DNA of 64,000 nucleotides from Xylaria sp. FL1777 (Eukaryota > Ascomycota > Sordariomycetes > Xylariales > Xylariaceae): positions 62,001 to 126,000 of the forward strand of contig MU400580.1 of the NCBI GenBank assembly GCA_022578965.1. The letters are read 5' to 3'. This document shows, piece by piece, positions 11,371-24,543 of the stretch (the stretch's first letter is position 1; the number at the start of each line of letters is the position of its first letter). The notes under the pieces are model-generated. The model had not been told where the DNA came from, did no database searches, and saw nothing but the letters and a program-made list of their open reading frames with translations. A program made the translations under genes and the position numbers.

Positions 11371-13202
11371 ATTTAAAAAAAAAAACAAAAAAAAAAGCTA
11401 TAAAAAAAAAAGATTTCTTAATTTAAAAAAAAAGTATAAATTATAAAAATCTAAAACAACAAAAAATAATAAAGCAATTTAAAAAATACGTTTTTAAAAT
11501 AAAAGTATAAAGTTATTATTTTAAGTTAAAACAAAAATATTACACTAAACAAATTTAAATGCTTTATTTATATAAGTTAAAATAAATAAACATGCAAATA
11601 TTATTTAAAAGCTTTATAATTATTAAAACAAATTACAAAAAAATATATTTACTATATAAACAATTAAAGTTATTTAATATATAACTTAAAAAAATAGTTT
11701 AATTAAAAATAACAAATAATAAAAAATAATAAATTAATATAATTAATAAACTTATAAAACTATAAAAACTTTAAATTATTAAGGCTTAAAATATAACCTA
11801 AAAAAAAATCATATTTAAAAAAACAAAACTATAATTATAAATAGTATAGTTATTAAACTAATTATAAATTATTAAAATATTTAGTTATTAAATAAACTTA
11901 AAAAAACAAAACTTATAAAACTTTAAAGCAAAAACAAATAAAATTAAAAGCTATAAAAATACTATAGAAAAAAAACTAATAAAAATAAACAAAATATTTT
12001 TATAGCTTAAACTACTTTAAATATAATAAAACAAAAAAGCATTAATAATTAGTATAAAAACTAATATGTTTTAAAAACTAAAGCTAGCAATTTAACTAAT
12101 TATTAAAAGTTATTACTATAATAAAACTATAATAAAAAACAATAATAATATTTTATGTTTAAAAAATTTAAAATATAATAAAATATTATAAAATTGCTAT
12201 ATAATATATTATTACTACTAATATTTACTTAATAAACTAAAAAATAATTAGTTTTTTAAACAAATTATAAAAACAAAAATATAAAACTTTTATAAATTAA
12301 AATAGTTAATTATAACTATAGTTTATTATAAAAATTTATAAAAATTTATAACATTTAAAAAAATTTTTAATTATATTTATAACATTATTTTAAAAAAATA
12401 TAAAAATAACTGCTATAAATATTATTAGCTAATTAAAACATAATTATACTAAAAAATAGTTATTAAAAGTAAAAAAGCTTAAAAACTGCAATTTAAAGCT
12501 TAACTAAAAGCAAAAATAAAACAAAGCATAATAATATTTAAAGTATAAAATAAAACAAGTATTTAAACATTTTATAAAAAAAAATCAAAAAACAAAATAA
12601 GCACTTACTAAAAAAGCAATAAATAACTAAAAAAACTAAAGCCCTCTATAAAGTTTAATGCAATAACTAATAAAATTAATTTAAAATTAAACTTATATAT
12701 TAAAAAAAAAAATATAATACTTTAATTAACTTAAAAGCATTACTTAATATAATTTTACTTAAAATAACAAAACAAAATAAAATTTCTTAAAAATATAAGC
12801 AAAAATTCTAAAAAATTAAAAGATTTAATAAAAGCACTTTTAATTATAATAATAATTATATACTTAAAAAAACTAAACTTTTTAATATATTTATATAAAA
12901 ACATAAAAAACAAATTATATTAAATATTATTAATATATTTAATTATAATATTATTTTAAAAATACTATAGCTAAAAATTAGCAACTTTTTAATTTAATAA
13001 AAAGTAAAAATTATTAATTAAAAAAATAAAAAACAAAGCAAAAAAATCAGAAAAATCGCAAAAAAAATCTTAAACGAAATACTAAAAGTATATTACAAAT
13101 TTTACAAACTATTTAAAAAAAAAAAAAAAAAAAACTTTTTAAATATAGCTTATAAAATTACTATATTTTTATTAAGAAAAAATGTTAACTAAAGCTTTAT
13201 TA

Positions 13203-13552
13203 AATATATTATATAAGCTTAAACAAAACAAACGCTTTATAAAAATACATTTAAAAAAATCTAGCAAAAAAATTCTTAAAAAAATTTTAATTATTTGTTA
13301 AATACTTTACAATATTAGTACTTAAAATAAAAAATAAAAAATAACTAATTAATAAAAAAAAAAACTAATATAACAAATAATAATTAACTACTAATTATTA
13401 AACATAATTATTATTATAAATAAATACTTTTTTATTTTATTAGTAATTATAAAAAAAAACATTAGCTAAATAAAATAGTTTATAGTAGTTAATATTTTAA
13501 ATAAATATTATGCTATTAAAATAACTAAAAAAAAAAAATAAAAAACTGCTAT
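13203..13552 (+). pseudogene. pol: A2 pol remnant, part 1: RT N-terminal half
   Basis: This matches A1 5160-5509 and stops at codons reading K-T-A in the RT (the KTAF/KTAI motif before the YLDD box), where element C inserted. The last five bases (GCTAT) are the left target duplication of C. The continuation is at 21402. Confidence 0.85.
13548..13552. repeat. Target-site duplication of element C, left copy (GCTAT)
   Basis: GCTAT precedes the TAATATAACC start of element C and is repeated at 21397-21401 directly after its end. A1 has a single GCTAT at the homologous point (5505-5509), the empty site. This is the cleanest duplication in the window. Confidence 0.92.
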
Positions 13553-13788
13553 TAATATAACCCTGTAAAGGTGTATTGATAATCTGGTTTATTTTATAAA
13601 GCTAGTGCGTAGCTTGCCTATAAAGCTATACGTTGTTTTAAACTAGCATAGTAAAAGCTATTTAACCTAGTAAAGCTACTTATATACATAAATAAAATTA
13701 TTTTGCGGACTAAAAGTTATAACTTTCTTTCTTTTTATATTATTTCAATATATACTTTTTTTACTTATACCTTTAAAAACACTTATTA
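13553..13788 (+). repeat. 5' LTR of element C (236 bp)
   Basis: It aligns over its whole length with 21161-21396. It contains AAAGCTAGTGCGTAGC, an inverted-repeat-rich core, and TTTTGCGGACTA, which is intact in both copies. It ends ACTTATTA where the 3' LTR has CCTATCA. Confidence 0.93.
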
Positions 13789-15500
13789 AAATAGTGCCTT
13801 TATTTACGTTCTATTTGTAAAAACTAAACTAAACTAAAATAGCTTTTTTTACAAAAACAGTTTACTTTTTTTATAAAAACTATTAATCTTTTTTGTAAAA
13901 ATTACTACTTTAACTTTAGTTAAAACCCTATACTTTACTTATATTTATGCTTTAACGTATAGCACTTTTTGCTAAGTCTAAAACACTTGCTTATTAGTTG
14001 TGCTAAGCTAACGCAAACATATTTTACTTATTAGCTAATTAAATACAAGTATAGACTTTAGTTAGCTTATTATTTAAAAGTGCAAACAAGTAAGTTTGTT
14101 AGTTAATCGAATAAAGCGCAAACTTGCAGAGTTAAGTACGCTTTGCAATATACCTTTATATCTTGTATAGCAAATGTTGCAAATTATTTTTTGGTTAATT
14201 AATAGCGCAAAAATATATACTTTTTTTTTTTTTTTATTTTGCTATTTACCCTGCATTACTATAATATATTATAGCTAGCTAAAGCAACAAACTAAACTTA
14301 TTTTAGTTTGCTTTACTACTTTTAAAGCTAATTACTTAGTTTAAGTTCTAAGCAAAATTACTAGAAAAAAACTTAGCTATAATAAAACTAAATAATATTG
14401 CACCCAAAAAAATCAAACCTAACAACAAAACAATAAAATATTTGCACTTAAAGAGCAAAAAGTACAAAATAGTACTTACTAAAGTTAATAATAAGTTTAC
14501 TAAAATAAACAAATAACTAAGTAACATTATATACTTGCTAAAACAGCAAATCAAAATAATTGCTAACTATAAAAAACAGTTTAAAAAAGTTGCAAAATTC
14601 TTAAAAAAGCTGCTGCTACTTAATAAAAACAACCTAAATAACTAGAACTTAAACCGCTCTTAAAAAACCATAGAAGTTATGTAGCTTTTACTTTTTTTAC
14701 CTAACTTTTAACTATCTTAACTATTTAAACTTCTTAAGCTTCTTAAGCCTTTTAAACAAAAAAGTACTTAACACAAAAAAAAACGTTATAATAGTAACTT
14801 ATATAACTTTAATAGCTCTAGCTTTAGTAGCTCTAGCAGCAATAATAATATTTTTAGCTTGCTTTTTATTAATTAACAAAATAACACTTTAAATATAATA
14901 ACTACTTAAAGTACAACTTTAATAAATAATACTAAGCTAAAGCACAAAAAAGTAAAAACTTTTGATCTTAAGTATAACAACCTTAATAATTTTAGCGTTA
15001 TTACAAAAAGCAAAAACGTAATTTTTATAAACGTTTATTTTTTTTTTAACTAGCTTAATTTTTTTAAAGCAAACTTAAAAATAAGCTACGCAAACAAAAA
15101 ACAAATTATAACAATATTTCTAACTTTACTTACAGAATTAGCTTTTCTATAATAAAACAATAAAATTATACTAACTAAAAAAACTAAAATACATGCTAAA
15201 AAACTTAAAAGCATTATAAAAAAAATAATAAAACAATTTGCTATAAATACTAGTATTACAACTAAAAAGTTTAAAAAAAAAGAACTTATTTTAGCTTACA
15301 TTTACTATAATAAGCATGCTTTTCTATAGTTTATACAAAAAAAACTTTAGTACATAAAAATTATAAGCGTACTTAAAGCTAAAAACGTTAACTAAAAAAG
15401 CGTTATGTTTTAAATTTGCAATAGCATAAAATTAAAAATTAAGCAGTTTTTAAAACTACTGCATAGTTACTATACTTTAAAGCAATATATAAGAAAAATA
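13789..15500 (+). other. Element C leader and N-terminal region
   Basis: This holds the sequence after the 5' LTR and the expected start of Gag. Short purine and pyrimidine tracts and a region rich in AGC/GCT are visible, but no Gag capsid motif or start codon is supported. A 68-codon open frame on the minus strand (14348-14554) is hydrophobic and matches nothing; I treat it as the complement of the Gag region. Confidence 0.45.
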
Positions 15501-17949
15501 TATAAAGCTAAAAATAACTTACAAGACTTAGCTAAAAAAGTCTTTAGCAAAAAGGCAAAAGAAATATATTTTAACGCTTCTTATGTTTAATTTGCTACAT
15601 TATTTAAACAAAAACGTTCGATATTTTAAAGCTTGCAAAAAAAGTATAAAAACAAACGTAATTATTATAAAAATAAGTCTTAAGACTGTTTATTTAACTG
15701 CTATTACAGCAAAAAACAAAATAACAACTAACGCTTTAAACAAAACAAAAATTGCTACTATAACTATACTTATTAATAGGATTGCAATCAAAACTATAAT
15801 TGTAACTATAATTGCAACTATAATTATAATTAAAATCAAAGCAGAAGTAGTAAAAATAAGTTATTAAACCGCTTTTATTACTATAACAAAAGCTAAAACA
15901 AATAAAGCAACTAAAGCAAAAACCAAAATAAAAATTGCTTATATAACTTTTACTAGCGCAGCTTAAATAAGCGTAACTTAAGTAAAACATATAACAATAA
16001 ACGCAATAATTATAACAAAAAAAACAATTAATTAAAAGTACATTTTATAACTAAAAATAAAGAAAGTTAGTTTACTAATTATTATTTATTAAAAAACAAG
16101 CAGTTTTACTACATAGTAAAAACTTTATAATAGCTTAATTTAGAATTAATTTACTACTAATGTTACGCTAAATTTAAGTTTTTAAATAATAAAAAAGCTT
16201 ACTTTTATAAGTGCAAGCTAATAGTAAAGCTTAAAAAGCTTATAATATTAAACCTTTTTTTAATACGCTTTTTTTTTAACTTTAGTAAAAAAACCTGCAA
16301 ATATTGCAACAAATTGTTAGCATTATGCAACTAACTATTTAAATACCTTAGCTATTATTAGTTAGCAATACAAAAAAAAGTTAAACAACTAAACAAAAAA
16401 CCTAAAAAACTTTAAAAACCTAAAAAGCCTTAAAAACAAACTAAAGAACTTTGCGCTTAAAAAATCCCTTAAAAAGCCAAAGTAAAAAAAGCTTCTAACT
16501 ATAATATAAAAAAAAACGTTAAGTATTTATGCTATACTTACTTACGTTTTAATATAATAAATTCTTTAAGCAAAAAAACAATAAGCATATATAATAACCT
16601 AAAAGCAAAAAATTCATATATATCTAAAGATCTCTTTAGCAAGTTAAAACATAAAATTAAAAACTGTGTTTATAACGCTAAAGAACTTAAGGCTAAAAAA
16701 GTAAAATGTATTTAACGGGCTAAGTTTAAGTTTTTTTGTAAAAAAATAAACAAAAAAAATAAACTAGCTATTTAGAAATTTAAAAAAAAAGCATAAGTAA
16801 TTAAAAACTTTACTACTAATGCTTTACTAAGCAATAATTTTTTTGTTTTATATAAAGCAAACATTAACTTTAATATAAGCTTTATAATATTTCTAGCATT
16901 AAAAAACTTCTAAGTAAAGTTTAAAGCTATTGCTTGCAAATATAAATATATATAACAAATAACAAGCAAAAAAAAAGTAAACCTTAAAAACAAAAAGTCT
17001 ACTTATATAGCAGTAAACTATAAAGCTTTACCTATTAACTGCAACTTTTGTTTTATAGCTAAAAAATCCGTACTAGCTGCTATAAATACCTTGCTTAACG
17101 CTAAAACATTAAAAGCAGTACTTTTAAAAAACGTGTTAAATAAGCGTATAATAATTATAAAAAGTATAAAACTTAAATCAATACGCAAAAATAAATATAC
17201 TAACTATTTTAACGTTTTGCTTAAAAGCGCGTTAAAAATAGTAGCATTTACTGCTGCAGCAGTAGCAAGTTTTATAAAAAGCATAAGCTAAGCAACTTTT
17301 AGCAATAGCACTATTAATATAATACCGCAAAGTAGCTAAGCAACTACTAATATAACATATAAGCTACTATATAATGCTATATTTAAAAAGCCAGAATTAA
17401 TAAAGAACTTTAAACCTTTTAACTGTATAACTATAATAGTAAGTATAAATAGTAAGTTTAACATAACACCTTTAACTACTATAATAACCATAAAGTTAAT
17501 TCTGCTTAAAAATATGCTTACGCTAAAGAAAATTGCTAACTTAGCAATTAAGCACTTAATTATGTTTACTTTAAAAACATTTCTTACTAACTAAATAAAA
17601 GCAATAATTAACAAAGCAAATAAAACAAGTTATATTAATTCTGCACCTGTTTTAAAGAACTTTTAACCTAAAATCCCTAATGTATAATTAGCGCTAAGCA
17701 TTAAAAAATTATAAAATTTACCGGAAATTATAATAAATATAAGTATACATATATATACTAAGCAAGCTTTTTTTGCAAAAAAATTCAAAAAAATAGCAAA
17801 ATTTTTTAACATTTAAAAAAACAAAAGAATAGTAAACATACTAAAAAACCAACAAATAAAAATTCCTTTAGTAAAAAAATAGCAAAACTAAACTGCAAAA
17901 CTTAGCAGCTAGTTATACTTTTTAAGCTAAAAAAATATAAATGTTTTAA
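15500..17949 (+). pseudogene. Element C gag/protease part of the polyprotein, with C2H2-like finger
   Basis: This is upstream polyprotein sequence of element C. In the pol frame, codons at 16296 and 16305 are Cys (C-x2-C); twelve residues later a Tyr codon at 16344 and another at 16356 stand where His-x3-His would be (CAC/CAT to TAC/TAT). That restores a C2H2 zinc-finger spacing, C-x2-C-x12-H-x3-H, with residues NKLLALCN and LFK between. A Lys/Pro-like charged tract (about 16380-16500) follows. The stop-free stretch 17091-17291 is in this same frame, so it is a surviving piece of the real polyprotein; it reads AFTAAAVASFIKS near its end. Protease active-site residues were not recognised. Confidence 0.6.
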
Positions 17950-20900
17950 ATAAATATTATAACAGATTGCATAACTAAAGAAAAATAAAGTAAATTAATA
18001 ACTTAACTCCTTTTGCTTACTTAGTTTTTATTGCTTAATAAAGCGTTTTTAATAAAACAGCTAAACAAAAAGCAATAAAACAAAAAAAACAAGTTGTAGT
18101 AAACATAAAAAACATTAATAAAGTAGCAATACTTAATAACTACTTTTTGCTTTTATAAGCTAAAGTTATTGCATTTCTACGAAGTAAACATTTTATAACT
18201 ATAGTTAATACTATAGCATTTTTTTATTAGTTTTTAATACATTTAAACTACAAAAACAAGTTTACTATAATAAATCTTTAAAGTATTAAATAGTACTAAG
18301 TAATAATAATAAGTTTTTATAATAGTTTTACATATGTTTAATAGTTTATAAACAAACTGTTTTGTTCGTACAACTTTTGCAAAGCTTTTATAAATAACAT
18401 TATAATATTTTCGAACATAGCAAAGCAATACAAAAAACACTTAAGAACTATTTTTAGCTTTTTCTAGAAAAAAAACATTGTTATATTTTTTACGAAGTCT
18501 TTTGTTAAGTACTTGTTAGTAAACTTATTAAGATTTCGCGTTAATGCATTTAAACTAGCAAATATAAAAAGTTATATTGTAGTATTTTGTAATTTAGCTT
18601 TTTTTAATTAGCTAAAAGCTTTTAAGATATATATTAAAGCGTTTAGTTTTCTTTATAATTTTATACTGTATTATGCAAAACTAAGTAAACTATTGCAAAA
18701 AAGAAAAGCTACACTTTTTGCCTAAAAACGGAAGTTTAAAAAGCTAAAAATTAGAAAACCTAATAAACAGAAAACTTATATATAATTTATGTATTATACG
18801 CTTATAAAAGCTAAAATTGCTTTGTTTAATGCTATATAAAACATAATATGCAAAAAAACAACGTTATATTACTATAATTTAACTAAAGACCTGTTTCTCT
18901 AAATAAATAGCTCTTAGCAAAAAAAGTTTAGCATAATAGTATTTTAGCTTAAGCCAAAATATATATAAGTTTTTAGCAATATTATACTATTTATAAATAT
19001 ATAACTAGTAATATACTTTAGCAAATTGCTAGCAAAAGCGAAAGTTTGCTATAGCTTTTTTAAGTTAAAAGTAGCTTGTTTAGTTTAGGCCTTAAAAAAA
19101 CTACATATAATAATACATTTAAATAAGCATTCTATAATAGTTTTAATAAACTACTTAGTAACAAAAAGAATAATTAAGCAAACTAGCTTAAAAATAACTG
19201 CTATAAACTATATAAACAAAAAGCTAATTAACTTATTAATATACCTATTATAATACGGACTATATATATACTACTTACTAAAACAGCTAAATTATATACT
19301 TAATGCTTTAAGCTGCTTATAAAGTGTAATAAATATAATAAACACCAAAGAAAAGCTAAAGTAGTTAAACAAACTAGCTATACTAAATACAATATAAAAC
19401 AATGCAAACTTAGTATTTTATATAGCTATATTTAAAGCTATAATAAATAAATTTATGCTTTAAGACTTTAAAGCAGCATATAAAACTAACTATAAGTACA
19501 CTAAGGTTTTAAAAAACATAAAAAAAATAACTAATAAAAACGTTAATACTTTTTTTAAGCTTGGCTATTTTTTTAACCTAACATTAAACAGGCTAATTTA
19601 TAATACTTATAAAGGCGTTAAACAGCTATATATACTACATAGTATAGTTAAAAAAGTACTTAAAATAGCTTATAATAAAAAGCACTACTACAAAATAAAA
19701 AGAATAATGCATACATTAAAGCTATATTTAATAGCTAACAAAACCTAAATAGTAAAAAAATATATTAAATATTGTAACATATATAACTTAAACTAAACAA
19801 ACAAATAATAACTAATTAGTAGCTTAAAGCTAATTTAACTTAAAGAATACCTGCTTATATAAATAATAGTTATTAATTTTATTGTAGAATTACTACTAAC
19901 TAAAGCTAAAAGTACTTTATAGCAGCTAAATAAAAACAAATTATATTATAACACATATAACGTAATAATAATAGCTATTTATTATACTTTTAAACGTAAT
20001 CTTTTTATTTCTAAAAATAGAAAATATATAGCTAAAAAATAAAAAACAGCAATAATTAAACAATTATTATTAAGCAATTAGGGAATTCCTAAAAGCATTA
20101 TTTTAAACCAAAATAAAAAGTTTACTTCGAAGTTTTAACAAAAAATATAAAAAGCTTTAAAAACTAGACTATTAATAACTATAGCATATTACCTTTAAGC
20201 TAATAGTTTTTTTAAACGTAAAAACTAAACTATAAAAATTGCTTTTAGGTTTTATAACTTTACTAATTCAAAAGCGAACTAAGTAAACATTATACTATTT
20301 TTACAATAAAACTTAAACGTAGCATACTTAAAAGCAACACAATTTATACTACATAAATTATTATTTAGATTTAAACTTTCTAAAGCAATAAAAACTATTA
20401 TAAACGCTAAAAATCTAAAGTTGTTTAAAAACATCCGATTTTTACAAAACTACTTTTGTTAAAATGTTTACTTAGCTTTAAATTTTGCTTAAGCTACTAC
20501 TAAGCAAAAGTATAACGCAAAGCACTAGTTTGTAAAGTATAAAAAAGGCAATAAAATATATTTATAACTATATAAAGAATACTATTTGCTTAAAAAGCCT
20601 AGCTAGAAGTTTTTATAATAATAATTAGGTCTTTAAGTAGTTAAAAAAAAAGTTAGCAACTTAACTTATAAATTAAACTTCTTTAATAATTATATTATCT
20701 ACTTTGTTATTTTGGTTAAGCATTTACGTTTAGCACTTAAAGAAAAAAATCTTTTCAAAAAAACAGTTTTGCTACTAAGACTTATAAAAGCTAAACAAAA
20801 AAACTTAAACAAAAAAAAAAATAATATATATAAAGTAAAAACTATCTTTAATTACAAACTAAATTAAAAAAAAAGTAGTTATAATTACTTTATTAAGTAG

Positions 20901-21150
20901 AAAAAATAAAGCTATAAGTATAACAAATAAAAAACGAAGTAGCAATTACATTACAGTAAAAAACTAATTAAGAAGTACTAGAAGTATAATAAACTTCGCT
21001 TTAATGTATAAACTAAAGTAGCTAGTTAAGTTCTTTAAAAGCAAAAGCAACCTTAAAAAACAGATCAAAAAAAATAAAAAAAATAAAAGATTAAATAAGC
21101 TATTAGTATAAAAGTATTAAAGCTGCTAAAGTTAGCAGCTTTTTTATGTA
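17950..21150 (+). pseudogene. pol: Element C pol remnant: RT, RNase H, integrase, chromodomain-like end
   Basis: One frame (codons at multiples of 3) runs through the whole stretch. RT: KQVVVNIKNINKV (about 18085) matches the RxVVDIRxLNK motif, and KAFINNIIIFS (active-site box FINN, 18387-18398) is FIDD with both Asp changed to Asn. RNase H follows, with ALKKL and IVLINYLVTKRI (near 19135) as in the TDH region. The integrase finger has His at 19683 and Cys at 19773, with the second Cys read Tyr at 19782. The first catalytic Asp is Asn at 19875, IPKSIILNQNKKFTSKF (about 20080-20140) carries the second, and the Glu is Lys at 20235. The C-terminal module from 20880 reads YNYFIK, stop, KK, like the YLVKWKG of chromodomains. 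The frame appears to end near 21150. Confidence 0.9.
21119..21142. other. Perfect 11-bp stem-loop before the 3' LTR of element C
   Basis: AAAGCTGCTAA and TTAGCAGCTTT flank a two-base loop (AG) and are followed by a T run. It lies about 20 bp upstream of the 3' LTR, at the end of the pol frame. Both arms survived mutation intact. It resembles an intrinsic terminator in shape, but in a fungal element a role in RNA structure or 3'-end formation, or chance, is more likely. Confidence 0.65.
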
Positions 21151-21160
21151 GCTAGCATTT

Positions 21161-21396
21161 TAATATAACCTTATAAAGGTGTATTAATAATTTAGTTTAT
21201 CCTATAAAGCTAGTGCATAGCTTGCTTATAAAGCTATGCGTTGCTTTAAACTAGCATAGTAAGGGCTACTTAACCTAATAAAGCTATTTATACACATAAA
21301 TAGAATTATTTTGCGGACTAGAAGTCATAACCTTCTTTTTTTTCACATTATCCCAATATACACCTTTTTTACCTATACCCCTAGAAACACCTATCA
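21161..21396 (+). repeat. 3' LTR of element C (236 bp)
   Basis: This is the full-length partner of 13553-13788. It keeps a C-rich, G-poor stretch (about 21340-21396: CATTATCCCAATATACACC and beyond) where the 5' LTR has T, so the two LTRs were mutated on different strands in this part. It ends CCTATCA, followed by the GCTAT duplication. Confidence 0.93.
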
Positions 21397-21401
21397 GCTA
21401 T

Positions 21402-23866
21402 ATAAATAGTATATAAACTATATAAATATATAGTTATGCTATAAAAACTATAAAATATATTAGCTAGCTTTTAATATATAATAATAATAATTTTATAGAA
21501 ATTTTTAAACAAGTTTATGTTTATTTACTTAAATAATATTTTAATTTACTTTAAAACACTAAAAAAACATAAAAAATATATAACTTAAATATTAAAAACA
21601 CTTAAACAAACAAAATTATAACTTAACACAAAAAAGTATATATAGCATATATAAAAAATTAACTTTTTAAAATTTATAATTACTTTAAAACAAATATAAA
21701 TTTAATAGTTAAAAATTAATATAATACAAAACTAAAAAATATTTAATTTAATTACTATTATAAATATATAATAAGCATTAAAATTTTTAAACTATATTTA
21801 AATATTAATTTAAAACTTTAAAAAAATAGGATTTTATTTTATAAAATATATAAAAAAAAAATATAAAAAAAAATCCTTTTTAATTTTAAAAAAAGCTTAA
21901 AAAGCTTTTAAAAAACTAAAACTAAAAGTTACTTTTAATTTTATAGTTAAACTACTTAATCTACAAAAAAAAAAAAAAGCTAAAAACAAATGCTTTAAAT
22001 AATATAATTATAAAAGTTTTAAAATAATTAAAAAACAACAAAAAATAGCACTTAATAGCTTATTACTTTAAAGCACTATAAAACGTAACATTATAATACT
22101 TTATATATAATAAAGAACTATTTATAATTATTATAGCACTTAAAAAATAAAAACTGTTTTTTTTAAAAACTATAAAGCTAATTAAAATTTATTTAAATTA
22201 TTAAAACTTAACAAAATTTATAACTATATAAAAAATTACTAAACAACATAAAAATTAAATAGTTTTTTTTTTTAAGTTTAACTTTAAAATATATTACATT
22301 AAAAAAAAAAAAAACATTTAAGCAAACATACTTAGTTAATAAAGTTAAAAAAGATTTAAAGTTTTAAAAAAAAACATTTAAGTATTATATTCTTAAAAAA
22401 ATAAAAGCTTAAAAATTAAAGTTATACTTAAAAACTTTATAAATATATAGCTATAATAAGCTTATAACTTAAAAAAGTTAGCATAACTATAAAAACATAA
22501 AAAATTAAAAAATAATAAGTTAATATATAAACATAAGGTTTATTTACTAAAATCTTTACAAAACAAGTTTATTAAAAAATTTTACGAATATTTATTATAT
22601 AAACACTAAAAAATAACAAAAATAGTCCAACAATTATAAAAAAAATACAATTTTTTAAAACTATAAAACATAGTTAAATTTATTATAAAAAAGTGCAATA
22701 TTTATAATAAAGCTAAAGTAGCTTAATATAAGCTTTATAAACTATTATAATTTATATAAATACTTAAATAAGCATAATATATTATTGCTTAAGATTTTAT
22801 TATAGTACTACTTTTATTAATTAATTTAGTTATAAAAATATAATACAATAAAATATAAATTATTATTAATAAACTTACTAAATATGTTTATTTTTTACTA
22901 TTTAAAAAAAATATAACAGTTAAACAACTTATATACGCTTTTATACGTTAATATTTAAATAAGCATAAGCTACTAAAAAAAATTATTTTAAACTAAAATA
23001 AATTATTTACTTTTAAATTTAAAACTAGCTTTTTTAAACTTATTAATATTAAACTAAAGTTTTTAACTACTTATTACTTATAAACAAATAAACAAACAAA
23101 AAAACTAAACTAAATACTAAAACAATATTTATAAAGTTATATTAACTACTAATAAAACAATTAAATAAAACTATTATTAATAGTACAAATTTTATATAAT
23201 ATATTAATAAACAAAAATATAAACATATTTTTACATAAAACTATTTATAAATAGTAAGTAACTATTAAAAAACAAAAAAAAACATTAATAAAAGCACTTG
23301 CTATTTTAATTATAGTACCTTAAGCAAAAACTATTGCAACAAAAATTAAAACGCTATAAGCTAAACTACAACTATGCTTTTAATTTTTATAATAATAAAT
23401 ATTAATATACTACAACAAAAAACGAACTAAAAAATTAACCTTTAAAAAAAAAAACAAAGTTTATTTATTATAACAAAAACAAAATATAAACATTAATATT
23501 CCTTAAATTAAAACAAAACAACTAAACAATAAATTAAAATTTAAAAAACTTAGCCCTTTTAAAATTAAAAAAGTTATTTTACTTACTAACTATAAACTAT
23601 TATTACTAAAAAATATACAAATTTACTTTATTTTTTACATTTTTGTACTAAAACTAGCATTTATTAAAACATTTATTAAAACATAACTAAAAATAAAAAC
23701 AAATTAAAACGTTTATAAAATTAAAAGTATACTAAATTTTTATTAAAACAACAATAACTTAAAGTATTTTATTAAATAAAAAAAATACTTATATATTAAT
23801 AATACTTAAAAACCTAAAAAACACCTAAAAACTGCTAAAGTAGTTATAAATTAGTTTTACTGCTAA
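21402..23866 (+). pseudogene. pol: A2 pol remnant, part 2: RT C-terminal half to chromodomain
   Basis: This continues A2 after element C and matches A1 from 5510 to 7973 (offset about 15893). The RT active site YLNN is at 21526-21537, the integrase zinc finger Cys at 22694, and the chromodomain at about 23683-23866, reading YINNT followed by a stop and K-P-K-K-H-L-K-T-A-K. All catalytic Asp codons are mutated and stops are frequent. Confidence 0.88.
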
Positions 23867-24543
23867 CACTTTAACTTTTTAAAACTAAAAAAAAAAGGTT
23901 AACTTTAAAAAAAACGCTTAAAAAATTCTAATTAAACTTAAATAAAATAGCTTATGTTACTTTAGCTTGCTTTTTTTGTTATTTTTGCTTTTTTGCTAGT
24001 GCTTTTTATTCTTTTTTAATATGCTTTATTTTGTTTAGTTTATTTAAGAACTAAAGCTTTTATTAAACTATTTTAACACTTTTTGCTTTTAAAAAACGTT
24101 TTTATATATAAAGCTAAGCTAACTTGCTTAAAACAAAATTAAAGCTATTTTAAGCTTGTTTTAATTTTTCTTAAACTAAAAGTAGTTATTACTTTGCTTG
24201 CTTTTTTTCTTTTTTAAAACAACAATATTTAAAAACTATATTATTAATTAAGTTAATTAAAACTTTTAATCTATTGTAAAAGCAACTAATATATACACAT
24301 TTAAAACAATAAAACATATTATTTATTATTTTGCATATTAATAACTAATTAAAGCAGCAAAAATAAAGCATAACTTTATAACTAATAAAATTAATAAAAA
24401 AAACAAAAACAAGTTTTTGCTTTATTTTAAATAAACAGTTAGTTTTTTTAATACACCTTAACATTATAACATATAAAAAAAAAAAAAAAAAAAAATACTT
24501 ACAAAAAATTATTAAAACAACAATTCTAAAAAAAAAAAAATAA
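23867..24543 (+). other. A2 3' untranslated region and polypurine tract
   Basis: Collinear with A1 7974-8650. The hairpin of A1 is destroyed here (about 23946-23965) and the polypurine tract before 24544 has become a nearly uninterrupted A run. No gene is seen. Confidence 0.6.

Larger units (their letters stand above)
13553..21396 (+). mobile_element. Element C: complete Ty3/gypsy retrotransposon nested in A2
   Basis: This is a 7844 bp element with two 236 bp LTRs and a GCTAT duplication, inserted in the RT of A2. The termini were TGATA...TATCA: the 5' LTR reads TAATATAACC...TTATTA and the 3' LTR ends CCTATCA. The coding strand is plus, with one polyprotein frame (multiples of 3) that holds a C2H2-like finger (16296-16356), RT (FINN box at 18387-18398), RNase H, integrase (19683-20237) and a chromodomain-like end (20880-20990). 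It retains more G and C than A2, which fits a younger insertion with fewer rounds of mutation. No polypurine tract directly abuts the 3' LTR; the nearest purine-rich run is at about 21065-21100. Confidence 0.93.

Noticed and set aside
14348..14554. 68-codon hydrophobic minus-strand frame
   Set aside because: It lies opposite the N-terminal polyprotein region of element C and has no recognisable features beyond hydrophobicity from T-rich codons.
15583..15990. Overlapping open frames on both strands
   Set aside because: The stretch is a low-complexity ATA/ACT repeat tract of the element C gag region; the plus frame (1 mod 3) is not the pol frame and neither translation resembles a protein family.
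18243..18440. 65-codon minus-strand frame
   Set aside because: It is exactly antisense to the RT active-site region of element C, whose plus-strand frame is clearly recognisable.
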